A stretch of DNA of 64,000 nt from Pedobacter nyackensis (GCF_900176505.1 NZ_FWYB01000002.1:645237-709236); one strand, 5' to 3'. Counted from the first letter of the stretch, positions 15,292 to 25,866 are shown. Made by a program: numbers and translations. Notes: generated by a model from the letters alone, not told the origin.

Positions 15292-18165
15292 TTACCTTAT
15301 TAGCGTTAAACTACCACTAATTGTTGAGCAACCCGCTCTTAAGTTTAAGACATAATAATAGACCCCTACTGGCAGAGCTCCAGTACGTCTCGTTCCATCA
15401 AATGCAAAATGAGGGTCTCGGGTGGTAAAAACATTCTGACCATATCTACTGAAGATTTTTAGCACGAACTCAGGGTAGCTCCTAAGGCCATTAATCCTCC
15501 AGGTATCATTAACCCCATCATTATTAGGACTGAAGGCATTAGCTATGTCTAAAGAATTCTCTGTAATCTCTACCAATACAGGCACCCTGACACTTTCACA
15601 AATACCATTGGCATAGCTCACAAAATAAGTCTCGCTTTTGCTCACTTGAATATTGAAAATATCTTTTGTAGTAGCTATTGGCTGTGTGGCTGTCAAACTT
15701 GGGTATAATAAAAATTCGCCCCCATGGATCTGATCTGGAACAATTGTGGCTCTACCGGCTGCACATATCTGAACTGGTAAAACCACAGGGGCAGGAAGCA
15801 AAAATTTTTCAATGGTAAAAATCGAACTTGTTTTTGTGCAATATGCATTGGAAATAACCATTTTGTACTTTCCGGATGGCACTTGAATCAGATCAAGATC
15901 TTGACCAACTTCAACATTATTTTCATTTAACCATTTTACAGTGCCAGTACCAACAAGCTTTATTCCCGTTATCGATCCATTGGTGTTTTCACAGGTAGTT
16001 TTGGTTATGTAAACCGCCTGTTCATCAAAACCAATTGTATTTTCAGCTGGTATTTCAAATGAGGAGCTAATGATCCCGCAAGCGCTTTCATCTTTAACTT
16101 CCAAAGTATACTTGCCCGTCCTAACATTGATTAAATCAGCAGTCTGAGCAACGATTACATCCTTTTCATCTTTCCAAACAAATTGAATATTGCCAAATCC
16201 TGTTGCCGTAACACCAGTTATGCTACCATCAGTATTATCACAATTTGCATGCATAATTATGGCGTCGGTACGGTTAATCCCAGGGCCAATAGTATTTTTT
16301 AAAACAATCGGTCCGTAAGATTTTGTACAATTTGTTCCCATAGTTACCACTAAAGTATAACTGCCGGGCCCAACATTGTTCAAGTCTAAATCCCCAGTAG
16401 GCAAAACCTGGTTATTTTCATCCACCCATTTATAACTAACAGCAGCACCAACGGAAAGGGTATAATACAAGCCCTTGATAGAGCCATTATTTTTACCACA
16501 TCCAGGTTGTTGAATTTTTAAGTCAGTGGTTACGAATTCGAGCTCCACATTAAATAAAACAACCTTAGGCGATAAGGTGTAACACTTTCCATTGTACCCC
16601 TTTGCGTAATATTCTCCGGGAGGCAAATTTTCAACGCTCAATTCATCTCCAACCTTTACATCATTGGAATCATACCATTCTACCTTTAATAAATTAGCCG
16701 GATTAGCTAATGCTAGCTTACCATTGCTTTCACCGCAAGAAGGATCAGTTTTTATGTACCAATGACCATCAATCCCATTTAAAATCCGTGGTTGGGTAAA
16801 TTCACTCGAAGTATTAATTAATGTGGTATTCGCGATAAATCTATTGTTGCTGAAATTGCCTGTGATGCCCCACTTACCTGTTACATCAGCTCTTACTTTT
16901 TCATAAAACTGCAATGGACTACAAGAAGGGCAATCAGTATTGTCATTGTAGATGTAAACCTCAGAATTTGGGGTCGCTGTGCCCGAATACTCCGAATCAT
17001 TGTTTACGAGTACCTGGATTTTAACAGCAACTCCATCCCGGATACTATAAGCAAACTGTGTGCAATGAATAATATTTTTTCTTACTTCTACATTCTTGCT
17101 GCCAAAATTAAAAAGTGGTCCGTAGTCACGGGGCAGAAACTCATTTACATCAGCAATATTATCGTTCCCAATTTGGATGTCCTCGGCATTATTAAGTCTT
17201 ATACCCGGACTTAAAATTTGTATTGGTATAGCGAATTCTTTATTCCGCAATATGCTTAAGTTTTTCCCGCCTATATCAATTCCAAATCGATTGGCTAGAT
17301 TATCTGTAAATTCACCATTCATAATACCTAATGAAACGCCTACCCCTAGAATCCCTAAACTTTTGTCTCCCAGATAACCAAACCAATTAGAGCGAACTTT
17401 AACATTACTCCCATTAATAGATACGCCCGATACAGAATAACCGCCAAGAACATTACCGTAGGTTCGATCGGGCCCTCCAAATTCCATATCGTCGGCTACA
17501 ATACTTGCATGCCCGCTTTTACTGTTACTTGATTCTGATCCATCGAGGTTAAGTCCAAACCAGTTTGCTTGCACTTTAATTTTAGCATTTCTATTTTGAT
17601 TATTCTGATCAGCTGATACATGTACTCCAAGACCATTATCTATGAAAACATTCCCCCTACGTGGACCTCCAATTGTTATATCACTGCTTGCCACAACATA
17701 AACTCCATTACCTGCTGCCAATTGGCCATCTGGATTTGTTGTTACCTTTAAATCTATAAATTGATCAAAAGCGCAGCCATAAATTTCTACATTGGTAACA
17801 CTGACAATATTGAAACAGCCAAAGGCATACGAAGAGGATTGGTAAACTAATCGATTAGCCTTAATCATAACTTTGGCCTCGCCATTACCTAAATCCGGCC
17901 CAGGCTGAGTAGTGCCATCAATAATAACATGGCTACTAACTAAAGGCAATTCACTTTGAAGTAAAATAGTTCTATCGGTCTCCGTATCTCCAGGTAAATC
18001 AAAATTAATATTATCGTAGACAAGGGTTCCATTCGCAGCGGCCAAAGTAAGTGCTTCGCGTAGCGTCCCAGGGCCACTATCGGCATTGCTGGTTACGACA
18101 AAAACATCAGCCTGTGTAGTAAAACAGGCCAGAAATAAAAAGAATATGCAAAGCAATCTTTTCAT
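15292..18165 (-). CDS. Large surface protein with beta-helix and gliding/T9SS-type C-terminal domain
   Basis: The 957-residue protein has a signal peptide (ending CFTTQADV), then a parallel beta-helix-like region (about 25-390) rich in short N-rich turns with NADSGPGTLREAL at its start, a sequence often seen in right-handed beta-helix adhesins and choice-of-anchor proteins. Four to five repeats with a C-x(n)-NGSI/TDGSITG core follow (about 470-790). The last 85 residues have SPNNDGVNDTWRI ... FSRYGQNVF ... LPVGVYYYVL, the CHU_C/type B sorting domain used by the type IX secretion system. It is predicted to be exported to the cell surface; ligand unknown. Confidence 0.85.
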   Translation of the reverse strand: MKRLLCIFFLFLACFTTQADVFVVTSNADSGPGTLREALTLAAANGTLVYDNINFDLPGDTETDRTILLQSELPLVSSHVIIDGTTQPGPDLGNGEAKVMIKANRLVYQSSSYAFGCFNIVSVTNVEIYGCAFDQFIDLKVTTNPDGQLAAGNGVYVVASSDITIGGPRRGNVFIDNGLGVHVSADQNNQNRNAKIKVQANWFGLNLDGSESSNSKSGHASIVADDMEFGGPDRTYGNVLGGYSVSGVSINGSNVKVRSNWFGYLGDKSLGILGVGVSLGIMNGEFTDNLANRFGIDIGGKNLSILRNKEFAIPIQILSPGIRLNNAEDIQIGNDNIADVNEFLPRDYGPLFNFGSKNVEVRKNIIHCTQFAYSIRDGVAVKIQVLVNNDSEYSGTATPNSEVYIYNDNTDCPSCSPLQFYEKVRADVTGKWGITGNFSNNRFIANTTLINTSSEFTQPRILNGIDGHWYIKTDPSCGESNGKLALANPANLLKVEWYDSNDVKVGDELSVENLPPGEYYAKGYNGKCYTLSPKVVLFNVELEFVTTDLKIQQPGCGKNNGSIKGLYYTLSVGAAVSYKWVDENNQVLPTGDLDLNNVGPGSYTLVVTMGTNCTKSYGPIVLKNTIGPGINRTDAIIMHANCDNTDGSITGVTATGFGNIQFVWKDEKDVIVAQTADLINVRTGKYTLEVKDESACGIISSSFEIPAENTIGFDEQAVYITKTTCENTNGSITGIKLVGTGTVKWLNENNVEVGQDLDLIQVPSGKYKMVISNAYCTKTSSIFTIEKFLLPAPVVLPVQICAAGRATIVPDQIHGGEFLLYPSLTATQPIATTKDIFNIQVSKSETYFVSYANGICESVRVPVLVEITENSLDIANAFSPNNDGVNDTWRINGLRSYPEFVLKIFSRYGQNVFTTRDPHFAFDGTRRTGALPVGVYYYVLNLRAGCSTISGSLTLIR

Positions 18166-18276
18166 TTGAGAGTATAATAGGGTTATACCTAAAATAACTC
18201 TTTTTTCCCGTTAATCAAAGCTCCATTTATGATGAAAATCGGCTCGCTCTCAATTGATCAATTAGGGGCCAATTAA

Positions 18277-18316
18277 CAAAAAGGGTGAAACATTCTAAAA
18301 TGATTCACCCTTTTTC
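18277..18316. terminator. Bidirectional Rho-independent terminator
   Basis: AAAAAGGGTGAA (18278-18289) and TTCACCCTTTTT (18304-18315) form a 12-pair stem, flanked by A on one side and T on the other. It lies after the stop of the 18339 gene (leftward). Nothing rightward ends here. Confidence 0.8.
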
Positions 18317-18338
18317 AGACGCTCATGCCACAGCATGA

Positions 18339-18683
18339 TTATTTTGAATCCACGCTATAAACGTAAAACTTTTTATCTCTTAAAGGTTGCCCTTTAATCA
18401 CTAAATATTCTCCTTTTTTATCTCTTGTGTATTTTATTTTGAATGGCTCATCGCTCTCTTTACATGCCTCAAAAGCTAGTTTCAATCTATCTATATGCGT
18501 ATCTGCTCCAACTTCCCATTTCTTATCCAAATACCAAAAATAAGCTGAGACCTTCCTTGTACTCCCTAGCATTTTTCCATCTAACCTAATGTCAGTCGGA
18601 TTTTTTTCTTTGTAAGGAAGAACCGCTTGAATATAAAACTCATTAAAATCCTTGTATTCCGGAATAACATTTATCGTGCTCAT
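18339..18683 (-). CDS. Hypothetical protein
   Basis: The 114-residue soluble protein begins MSTINVIPEYKDFNEFYIQA and is rich in Lys, Asp and Tyr (KIKYTRDKKGEYLVIKGQP). No signal, membrane segment or family motif is recognised. The frame is free-standing, between a luciferase-like oxidoreductase gene and a terminator. Confidence 0.6.
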   Translation of the reverse strand: MSTINVIPEYKDFNEFYIQAVLPYKEKNPTDIRLDGKMLGSTRKVSAYFWYLDKKWEVGADTHIDRLKLAFEACKESDEPFKIKYTRDKKGEYLVIKGQPLRDKKFYVYSVDSK

Positions 18684-18743
18684 AATTCATTTTTGCGCAA
18701 TTTACATGATTTCCTTTTCTCAAGATAATTTTTTGCGATAATA

Positions 18744-19775
18744 TTATAATAGTCCCGCTCTTACTTCCGGAGCTACTTTAGTTCCAAAAAGTTCTATTGC
18801 CTTCATCATTTCCTTATGCGAAGGATCGCCAACATCCATGTGACCTATAAAGCGGGTTATACCAAACAGCTCATGCATATACAAGATTTTATCTACTACT
18901 GCAGCAGACTCTCCAATAAATAAAGCACCCTCTTTGCTTCTGCCCCCGTTATATTGGGCTTTAGTATAAGGTGCCCAACCCCTCGTAGCTCCAATCCTAT
19001 CCATCTGTGCAGCATAGTTAGAATAGTACTTGTCCAGATCAGCTTCAGCATCACTCACAAAACTATGTGAATGTATTCCAATCTGCATTTTAGTCACATC
19101 GTGTCCGTGCTTAACATATTCTTGTTTGTAGAACTCGATTAAAGGCTGAAACTGCTTCGGCATTCCTCCAATTATGGCTACAATTAAAGGCAAACCTAAT
19201 TTTGCAGCCCTTAAAACAGATTCAGGTGTTCCGCCAACGGCAATCCATATAGGTAGTTTACCATTGTTTACTGCTCTCGGCAATACCATTTGATTTACCA
19301 TTGGCGCCCTAAGCTCACCAGTCCAGTTTACAACTTCATTGTTATTGATATTCAACAACAGGTCAAGCTTCTCCTCAAACAGCTGATTGTAATTCTTTAA
19401 ATCGTAACCAAATAGCGGAAAGGATTCAATGAAGCTACCACGGCCCACACCAATTTCTGCCCTACCATTAGAAATCAAGTCAATAGTAGAAAAATCCTGG
19501 TATACTTTTACAGGCTCTGCCGAGCTCAAAACGGTTACAGTACTAGTTAATTTGATGTTTTTGGTAATACTTGCAGCCGCAGCCAAAACGATCTCGGGAG
19601 CCGAAACTGCATAGTCCGGCCGATGGTGTTCTCCTAAACCAAAAACATCCAATCCAACTTCATCTGCCAATTTTATTTGCTCCAGAATCTCATGAAGCTT
19701 TACCTTTGCTTCACGTGGTTTCCCTGTTTGCGGATCAATTGACAAATCACCAAACATTCCAATTCCTAATTCCAT
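18744..19775 (-). CDS. LLM-class flavin-dependent oxidoreductase (bacterial luciferase-like)
   Basis: The 343-residue protein is a single luciferase-like TIM barrel with the family landmarks GLDVFGLGEHHRPDYAVSAP near residue 40, SSAEPVKVYQDFSTIDLISN near residue 83, RAEIGVGRGSF near residue 105 and PIWIAVGGTPES near residue 175. The family uses reduced flavin; the substrate is unknown. An AAGGAG lies nine bases before the ATG, and a TAATTTTG -7 element at 19805-19798 suggests its own promoter. Confidence 0.88.
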   Translation of the reverse strand: MELGIGMFGDLSIDPQTGKPREAKVKLHEILEQIKLADEVGLDVFGLGEHHRPDYAVSAPEIVLAAAASITKNIKLTSTVTVLSSAEPVKVYQDFSTIDLISNGRAEIGVGRGSFIESFPLFGYDLKNYNQLFEEKLDLLLNINNNEVVNWTGELRAPMVNQMVLPRAVNNGKLPIWIAVGGTPESVLRAAKLGLPLIVAIIGGMPKQFQPLIEFYKQEYVKHGHDVTKMQIGIHSHSFVSDAEADLDKYYSNYAAQMDRIGATRGWAPYTKAQYNGGRSKEGALFIGESAAVVDKILYMHELFGITRFIGHMDVGDPSHKEMMKAIELFGTKVAPEVRAGLL

Positions 19776-19797
19776 AATATCTCCTTTTTTAATGACT

Positions 19798-19805
19798 CAA
19801 AATTA
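19798..19805 (-). promoter_or_regulatory. -7 element of the luciferase-like gene
   Basis: TAATTTTG on the minus strand fits TAnnTTTG and lies 23 bases before the ATG. No TTTG is found 19 bases further upstream, so the assignment rests on one element. Confidence 0.5.
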
Positions 19806-19954
19806 GGCAAACACACCTAGGCTTACATTGATGTAGGATAAGAAAGAGGAAAACCATGATTTTTACCGAAACTTCTGTTATTATTATTACCTTTCCTTGA
19901 GATTAATACGATTAATAAAACAAGAGTATTCAAACCTATTTTTAAAATTAATTA

Positions 19955-20698
19955 ATGAACAACAGTTTAAAAGCTACCCTAAAAAGGCACTTGCCCACTT
20001 TTATGAAAAGGCTTGCAAACCGCTTTAATTTGTATCCTGAATTTGTACCCGCTCAGGGAAAAATCAACTGGGGTGATTTTAAGTCAGGGAAACCATTTAG
20101 CAATGATTTTGGCTATGACCGCGGCGGACCGGTTGACCGTTACTATATCGAGAATTTTTTAGAAACAGAATCCGCAGCTATTAAAGGCAACGTTTTAGAA
20201 ATTGCAGATAATGCCTATACACTAAAGTATGGTGGTGTAAAAGTTACCAAAAGCGACGTATTGCATGTAAATGAAGGCGCTCCAGGGGCAACCTATATTG
20301 CCGATTTAAGTAAGGCCGACAATTTACCTTCAGATCATTTTGATTGCATTATCCTTACGCAAACATTGCAGTTTATATTTGACTATACATCGGCATTAAA
20401 ACATTGCTACAGGATGCTAAAAAAAGATGGCATACTGTTAGTCACAGTCCCAGGCATTAGCCCTATTGAGGGTGGCGAATGGCGTAAAAACTGGCTCTGG
20501 TCTTTTAACGAAGCATCTATGAACCGCGTATTCTCGGAGCTTTTTCCTGTTGATAGCTTTACAGTGCAGGCATACGGAAATATATATGCAGCAATATCAT
20601 TTTTGCACGGCGTTGGAATTGTTGAGACGGATAAGTCCAAACTTGAGGTTAGAGATACTTCGTATGATGTCGTTATAACAATCCGATTAAAGAAATAA
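19955..20698 (+). CDS. SAM-dependent methyltransferase of the polysaccharide locus
   Basis: The 247-residue protein has a class I methyltransferase core: GNVLEIADNAYTLKYGG in place of the glycine-rich loop, an acidic strand end (KSDVLHV), and the FDCIILTQTLQFIFDYTSAL and LKKDGILLVTVPG segments. The usual GxGxG is degenerate. It is the first gene of a six-gene rightward run ending at 26901 whose other genes make and export a surface glycan, so it probably modifies a sugar or chain end. The stop is one base before the next gene. Confidence 0.75.
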   Translation: MNNSLKATLKRHLPTFMKRLANRFNLYPEFVPAQGKINWGDFKSGKPFSNDFGYDRGGPVDRYYIENFLETESAAIKGNVLEIADNAYTLKYGGVKVTKSDVLHVNEGAPGATYIADLSKADNLPSDHFDCIILTQTLQFIFDYTSALKHCYRMLKKDGILLVTVPGISPIEGGEWRKNWLWSFNEASMNRVFSELFPVDSFTVQAYGNIYAAISFLHGVGIVETDKSKLEVRDTSYDVVITIRLKK

Positions 20699-20699
20699 A

Positions 20700-21668
20700 A
20701 TGATGTTTCGCTCCTTGTTATCTTCTATTAAACAAAAGTATACGCGTCGTGGTGTTGTATTAATGTATCACCGGATAGCTACCCCTTTATCAGACCCCTG
20801 GGAACTATCCGTTAGTCCCGAGCATTTCGAAGAACACTTAAAGGTATTAAAAGCCTACCATGTAATCTCCATAAAAGAATTGGCGGATATACTTGGAAAT
20901 AAAAGACGAATGGCAACCAATACCGCAATCATTACTTTTGACGATGGTTACCGCGATAATTATTTAGCAGGCAAACCTTTACTCGAAAAATATAATCTAC
21001 CGGCAACATTCTTTATTCCCACGAATTCCATTGGAGAGCAGCAAGAATTTTGGTGGGATGCACTGGAACGCATTTGCTTGCAATCGCCTAATCTGCCCGA
21101 CAAATTAATTCTTGAGCAGCCGGATAATATCTCATGGGATATTGGTAATTCGGGCAATATGGTTAGCCCTGCCGATCTGTATTTAAACCTTTGTGTTATT
21201 TTAAGGAAAATGCCGGCAACACAGCAACAAACTTTTATCAAAACGCTTGAAACCTGGGCAAACAACACGAATAACAGGCCCGAGTATTTTACAATGGATA
21301 AAAAGGAGCTATTAGATTTACAGTCAGGCAAGCTATTTACTATTGGCGCGCATACAATGACACATCCTTTCTTGCCGGATTTTCCATATAATTATCAAAA
21401 AAGTGAGATACAGGGTGGAATTACCCATTTAGAAGAATTAACTGGCAATCCTATTAAATACCTGGCGTATCCGCATGGTGGCCGGGATCAAAACACCTTA
21501 GACATCTTAGCTGAATCAGGTGTAGGACTGGCATTCACAACAGACCCTCAGCATTTTAAAGCCGACACCGACAAACTCACTATCCCACGTTTCCAGGTCG
21601 GCAATTGGGATGGAAAAACATTTGAGTTTCACCTCAACAATTGGATGAGAAATAATACCTTAGCTTAA
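20700..21668 (+). CDS. Polysaccharide deacetylase family protein (NodB-type, CE4)
   Basis: The 322-residue protein has the NodB motifs ITFDDGYRDN (Asp-Asp metal site, near residue 78), a GAHTMTHPFL motif (HxxxH-like ligands, near residue 217) and YLAYPHGG near residue 258. The enzymes remove N-acetyl groups from sugars. No signal peptide is seen, so action on a cytoplasmic or membrane-side glycan precursor is likelier than on the wall. Start and stop are directly adjoining its neighbours, a tight operon. Confidence 0.87.
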   Translation: MMFRSLLSSIKQKYTRRGVVLMYHRIATPLSDPWELSVSPEHFEEHLKVLKAYHVISIKELADILGNKRRMATNTAIITFDDGYRDNYLAGKPLLEKYNLPATFFIPTNSIGEQQEFWWDALERICLQSPNLPDKLILEQPDNISWDIGNSGNMVSPADLYLNLCVILRKMPATQQQTFIKTLETWANNTNNRPEYFTMDKKELLDLQSGKLFTIGAHTMTHPFLPDFPYNYQKSEIQGGITHLEELTGNPIKYLAYPHGGRDQNTLDILAESGVGLAFTTDPQHFKADTDKLTIPRFQVGNWDGKTFEFHLNNWMRNNTLA

Positions 21669-22535
21669 ATGAATCTTAACGAAAAAGAAGACATAACAGC
21701 AGATTGGCAATGGGAAATAAACGCAACCCAAAGCTGGTTTAAATTAGGTCTGCGTGACCTTTATTCTTATCGGGGGTTAATTATGCGTTTTGTGCGACGT
21801 GATTTAATTGCCAGTTACCAGCAAACCATAATTGGTCCTGTCTGGATGTTTTTACAGCCTCTTTTAACCACCATAATTTACTTAATTGTGTTTGGCAGTT
21901 TTGCGAAACTATCAACTGATGGTGTTCCTAAAATATTGTTCTATTTGTCGGGGACTATTATATGGACTTTCTTTTTCGACAATATTTCGGGTACCATGTA
22001 CACTTTTATCACCAATGCACACATTTTCAATAAAGTATATTTCCCAAGATTAATTGTACCAATAAGTAATATCATTACTCAATCGGTAAGATTGTCGATA
22101 CAGCTGATGCTGTTTGTAGTTATCTTTTTATTCTATCATATCGTATATGATCAGTTTGACCTATCCTATACTTTGTTGCTTATCCCTTTTTTAATCATCT
22201 TAACCGCAGCTTTTGCATTAGGATCAGGCTTATTGATCTCTGTTTTTACAGCGCGGTATCGCGATATAGATACTTTTTTCCAATACATACTTCGTTTAGG
22301 GATGTTTGTTACCCCGGTGGTTTTTCCAAGTTCTTTGGTGCCTGAAAAGTATCAATTTTTATTTTGGCTAAACCCCTTAACACCTATCATAGAAACTTTT
22401 AGAGCTGTGTTTTTTAATCAGGGTGCGATACAGTATAATTATTTGTTATTAGCGGTTGCTAGTACTACTATTTTATTAATGCTCGGTTTGGTCTTATTTA
22501 AAAGACGAGAAACAGAAGTAATGGACATTATTTAA
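21669..22535 (+). CDS. ABC-2 type polysaccharide export permease (Wzm-like)
   Basis: The 288-residue protein starts on the base after the deacetylase stop. It has a cytoplasmic N-terminus with the KLGLRDLYSYRGLIMRFVRRD segment typical of these permeases (amphipathic entry helix), then six hydrophobic segments. With the next gene it forms a Wzm/Wzt exporter that moves a lipid-linked glycan across the inner membrane, the ABC-dependent O-antigen route. Confidence 0.9.
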   Translation: MNLNEKEDITADWQWEINATQSWFKLGLRDLYSYRGLIMRFVRRDLIASYQQTIIGPVWMFLQPLLTTIIYLIVFGSFAKLSTDGVPKILFYLSGTIIWTFFFDNISGTMYTFITNAHIFNKVYFPRLIVPISNIITQSVRLSIQLMLFVVIFLFYHIVYDQFDLSYTLLLIPFLIILTAAFALGSGLLISVFTARYRDIDTFFQYILRLGMFVTPVVFPSSLVPEKYQFLFWLNPLTPIIETFRAVFFNQGAIQYNYLLLAVASTTILLMLGLVLFKRRETEVMDII

Positions 22536-22545
22536 GGGATAAAAT

Positions 22546-23811
22546 ATGAGTAACCTGATATTAAAAGCAGAAAACATATCAAAACATTATCGCTTAGGAG
22601 TAATAGGGTCCGGATCATTTAAAGAAGACCTGCAAAATTTCTGGAAAAATACATTTTCAGCTGGCGGCAATAAAACAACGAGCAGTATTAACACTGAACC
22701 CAAAGCAAATGACCTATGGGCGCTTAAAGACATCGACTTTGAAATCATGAAAGGCGATGTGGTAGGTTTTGTGGGCAAAAATGGGGCTGGAAAATCAACC
22801 TTATTAAAAGTATTGTCGCGCATTACGCTACCAACTACCGGAACAATTAAAGGTAAAGGCCGCATTGCAAGCTTATTGGAAGTTGGGACTGGTTTTCATG
22901 CTGAACTAACAGGGCGTGAAAATATATTTTTAAACGGTCAGATCCTGGGGATGCAAAAAAAAGAGATCATATCCAAGTTTGACGAAATTGTAGCTTTTTC
23001 AGGCATTGAGCGCTTTTTAGACACTCCGGTAAAGCGTTACTCAAGCGGCATGTACGTTAGACTCGCATTTGCCATAGCAGCGCATTTAGACCCCGAAATA
23101 CTTATCGTTGATGAAGTATTGGCGGTAGGCGATGCCGAATTTCAGAAAAAATGCCTTGGTAAAATGAAACAGGTATCCGCAGAGGAGGGTAAGACCGTAC
23201 TTTTTGTAAGCCATAATTCACAGGCACTTAAAAACTTATGTACTAAAGCAATTTATCTGGAAAAAGGTCGGCTTATCGATATGGGGAATACACAAGATGT
23301 AATTACAAATTACTTAAAGCGAGAGCAAACCCTTTATCTACATAGAATATATGCAGATCCCGATACCGCACCAGGGAATGATAGCATCCGTATTAAACGG
23401 GTGGAGATGCTACCGCAATACCTGTCTGGTAGTAATATTATTGATATCAGAACACCTTTGGTCATTGATTTTGAATTCTGGTACTTGCCAAAAGAAGAGA
23501 TGGATTTGGGGGTAAGTATCGCCTTAAATACCGTGATGGGTGAGTGTATTTTTGATGTTGACTCGCTGGCTCGACCATACAAAAAAGGCTTGATCAAAGG
23601 TCAATGCACCATCCCTGGTGACTTTTTAAATAACGGTTCTTATTCAATAAACTTAATTTTTGTAAAAAACACGAGCAGTGCTTTATTTGAATTTGAAGAT
23701 TGCTTGTCTTTTGATGTTGAGGATTTTAGAGCAAACACAGCATGGTATGGTGATTGGCCAGGCGCAGTAAGGCCAAAGTTCAAAGTACAATTACAGCAGG
23801 AGGAAATTTAA
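22546..23811 (+). CDS. ABC transporter ATPase of polysaccharide export (Wzt-like, with C-terminal domain)
   Basis: The 421-residue protein has Walker A GKNGAGKST near residue 78, the signature YSSGMYVRLAFAIA near residue 165 and Walker B EILIVDEVLAVGD after it. The last 160 residues (from about 265) form a beta-rich extension like the carbohydrate-binding domain of Wzt, which in known systems recognises the chain end. That would fit a capped O-chain and the modifying enzymes at the head of the operon. Confidence 0.91.
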   Translation: MSNLILKAENISKHYRLGVIGSGSFKEDLQNFWKNTFSAGGNKTTSSINTEPKANDLWALKDIDFEIMKGDVVGFVGKNGAGKSTLLKVLSRITLPTTGTIKGKGRIASLLEVGTGFHAELTGRENIFLNGQILGMQKKEIISKFDEIVAFSGIERFLDTPVKRYSSGMYVRLAFAIAAHLDPEILIVDEVLAVGDAEFQKKCLGKMKQVSAEEGKTVLFVSHNSQALKNLCTKAIYLEKGRLIDMGNTQDVITNYLKREQTLYLHRIYADPDTAPGNDSIRIKRVEMLPQYLSGSNIIDIRTPLVIDFEFWYLPKEEMDLGVSIALNTVMGECIFDVDSLARPYKKGLIKGQCTIPGDFLNNGSYSINLIFVKNTSSALFEFEDCLSFDVEDFRANTAWYGDWPGAVRPKFKVQLQQEEI

Positions 23812-23814
23812 AAT

Positions 23815-25866
23815 ATGGAAAACTTCAGCCCCTTTGCCATTGAGCATCTTCAGATTGATCAACTCGATCAGTTTAGGCCATCTACGGCTAATTATTACCT
23901 GGTTTTTTGGTGGAAAAACATTCCGTTAGGACACATTTGGTTTTATAATGAAAACAACAGCTTTGACAGTAGTACCTTAAGGCAGAAAGCTGCTGATGCC
24001 ATGCAAAAGGCTATTGATTATTACGCCTCTTTACAAAAAAGGGATGACCAGGCATCATGGAAAAAATATCTATTAACAAACGATCAGGAAAACCTCAGAA
24101 AAGAACTACAAACCATCATTCCTTTACAAATAGGTCCTCCAACTGATGAAAAGCTTTCAGTTGTAATTTGTACCCGTAACAGGCCAAAAGCAATTGACGA
24201 CTGCGTGCAAGCGTTGATGAACTCGTACGATAAGGATTTTGAACTGATAGTAATTGATAACGCCCCTGACGATGACAGTACGGAACAGGTTATTAAAAAA
24301 TATCCTACTGTAAAATATGTAAAAGAACCCCGAAAAGGTTTAGATGTAGCACGCAACACAGGTGCGAGATATGCAACACACCATATAATAGCTTATACCG
24401 ATGACGATGTAATTGTTGACCCCAACTGGACAAGATTACTTAAAACTACCTTTCAAGACCCAAAAACTATGGCTGTTACCGGTCTCGTTATACCGGTTAG
24501 TTTAAAAACCAAAGCACAATATATTTTTGAGAAAGATTGGGGCTTTAACAAAGGCTATTTACCGCAGATTTTTGGTAAGGAGTATTTTGCTGACAATGTT
24601 AATATTGGTGTCCCTGCATGGGACATCGGTGCTGGTGCAAATATGGCTTTCAGACGTGAGGTTTTTGACCTTGTTGGATGGTTTGATGAACGGCTAGATG
24701 TTGGCGCATCTGGCTGTAGCGGTGACTCCGAATTTTGGTATCGCATAATGGCAGAAGGCTTTCAATGTAATTACTATCCGCAGCTATTTGTATACCATCA
24801 GCATCGCGATAATATGGCTTCCTTAAAAAGTCAGATTTTCAATTACATGCGTGGCCAGGTTAGCTCTGTACTTGTACAACATGAAAACTATGGTCATGCC
24901 GGAGATCTATTTCGTGTAAAAAAGAGCTTGCCTGATTATTATTTGAAAAAGATCTATCAGGACCTCAAACATCTCAGACTTAATTCCCTGTTAAATACAT
25001 TCAACGAGGTTCATGGTTGTATTTCGGGCTGGCTGTATTATCGCAAGCACCGCAATGTAATAAGAGACGGCAGCTTGTTATACCTTAAATCGCTGGAAGA
25101 AAGCGCAGTGGTTGACAAGAATACCGTTGTATCAGTTGTAATACCTTGTTATAATCATGGACAGTATTTAAGTCAGGCCATTGAAAGTGTATTAAATCAA
25201 ACTCATCAAAACGCAGAGATCATCGTTGTAGACGATGGCTCGACTGACGATACAGCGAATGTGTGTAAAAGCTATCCGGGAGTTAAATATGTCCGGACTA
25301 ATCGTTTGGGCCTTTCTGGTGCTCGCAATACCGGTGTAAGGCACAGTACGGGTAGTTTTTTGGTGTTTTTAGATGCTGATGACTATTTGTACCCAGAGGC
25401 TTTCAAAATAAATCTCGGTTATTTCTCTAATAATAGAGAAGTAGCATTTATATCTGGTTCACATGATAAGGTTGACAATAACGGAAACCTTTTACCAACA
25501 GAAAAACCAATGGAAAGGTGGGCTGAAAATTACGTGGGACTTTTACATGGCAACTATATAGCTATGGAAGCCACTGTAATGTATAGAAGTGAACTCTTTT
25601 ATTCCTACTTTTTTGATCCACGACTAAAAGCCTGTGAAGATTATGATATTAACCTAAACATCACTCAACGTTTCCCAACCATAACTCATACTGAAAAAAT
25701 TGCAGCCTATCGCATCCACGATTATAATATGTCAGCAGATAAAAGCTTAATGCTTGAGAACGTAATGATCGTTTTAAAGCGCCAGGAAAGTAAGTTGAAA
25801 GATCAAAAAGAGATAGAAGCTTATCAAAACGGAATTAAAAGCTGGCAAAACTATTACTCATCTTAA
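23815..25866 (+). CDS. Bifunctional glycosyltransferase with two GT2 domains
   Basis: The 683-residue protein starts three bases after the ATPase gene. An N-terminal module of about 110 residues is followed by a GT-A domain (LSVVICTRNRP at residue 114, acidic motif YTDDDV near 195) and, after a linker, a second GT-A domain (VSVVIPCYNHGQYL near 440, VDDGSTDDT, FLDADDY near 520). Two active sites in one protein suggest that it adds two sugars or builds a repeating unit. Donor and acceptor are unknown. Confidence 0.88.
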   Translation: MENFSPFAIEHLQIDQLDQFRPSTANYYLVFWWKNIPLGHIWFYNENNSFDSSTLRQKAADAMQKAIDYYASLQKRDDQASWKKYLLTNDQENLRKELQTIIPLQIGPPTDEKLSVVICTRNRPKAIDDCVQALMNSYDKDFELIVIDNAPDDDSTEQVIKKYPTVKYVKEPRKGLDVARNTGARYATHHIIAYTDDDVIVDPNWTRLLKTTFQDPKTMAVTGLVIPVSLKTKAQYIFEKDWGFNKGYLPQIFGKEYFADNVNIGVPAWDIGAGANMAFRREVFDLVGWFDERLDVGASGCSGDSEFWYRIMAEGFQCNYYPQLFVYHQHRDNMASLKSQIFNYMRGQVSSVLVQHENYGHAGDLFRVKKSLPDYYLKKIYQDLKHLRLNSLLNTFNEVHGCISGWLYYRKHRNVIRDGSLLYLKSLEESAVVDKNTVVSVVIPCYNHGQYLSQAIESVLNQTHQNAEIIVVDDGSTDDTANVCKSYPGVKYVRTNRLGLSGARNTGVRHSTGSFLVFLDADDYLYPEAFKINLGYFSNNREVAFISGSHDKVDNNGNLLPTEKPMERWAENYVGLLHGNYIAMEATVMYRSELFYSYFFDPRLKACEDYDINLNITQRFPTITHTEKIAAYRIHDYNMSADKSLMLENVMIVLKRQESKLKDQKEIEAYQNGIKSWQNYYSS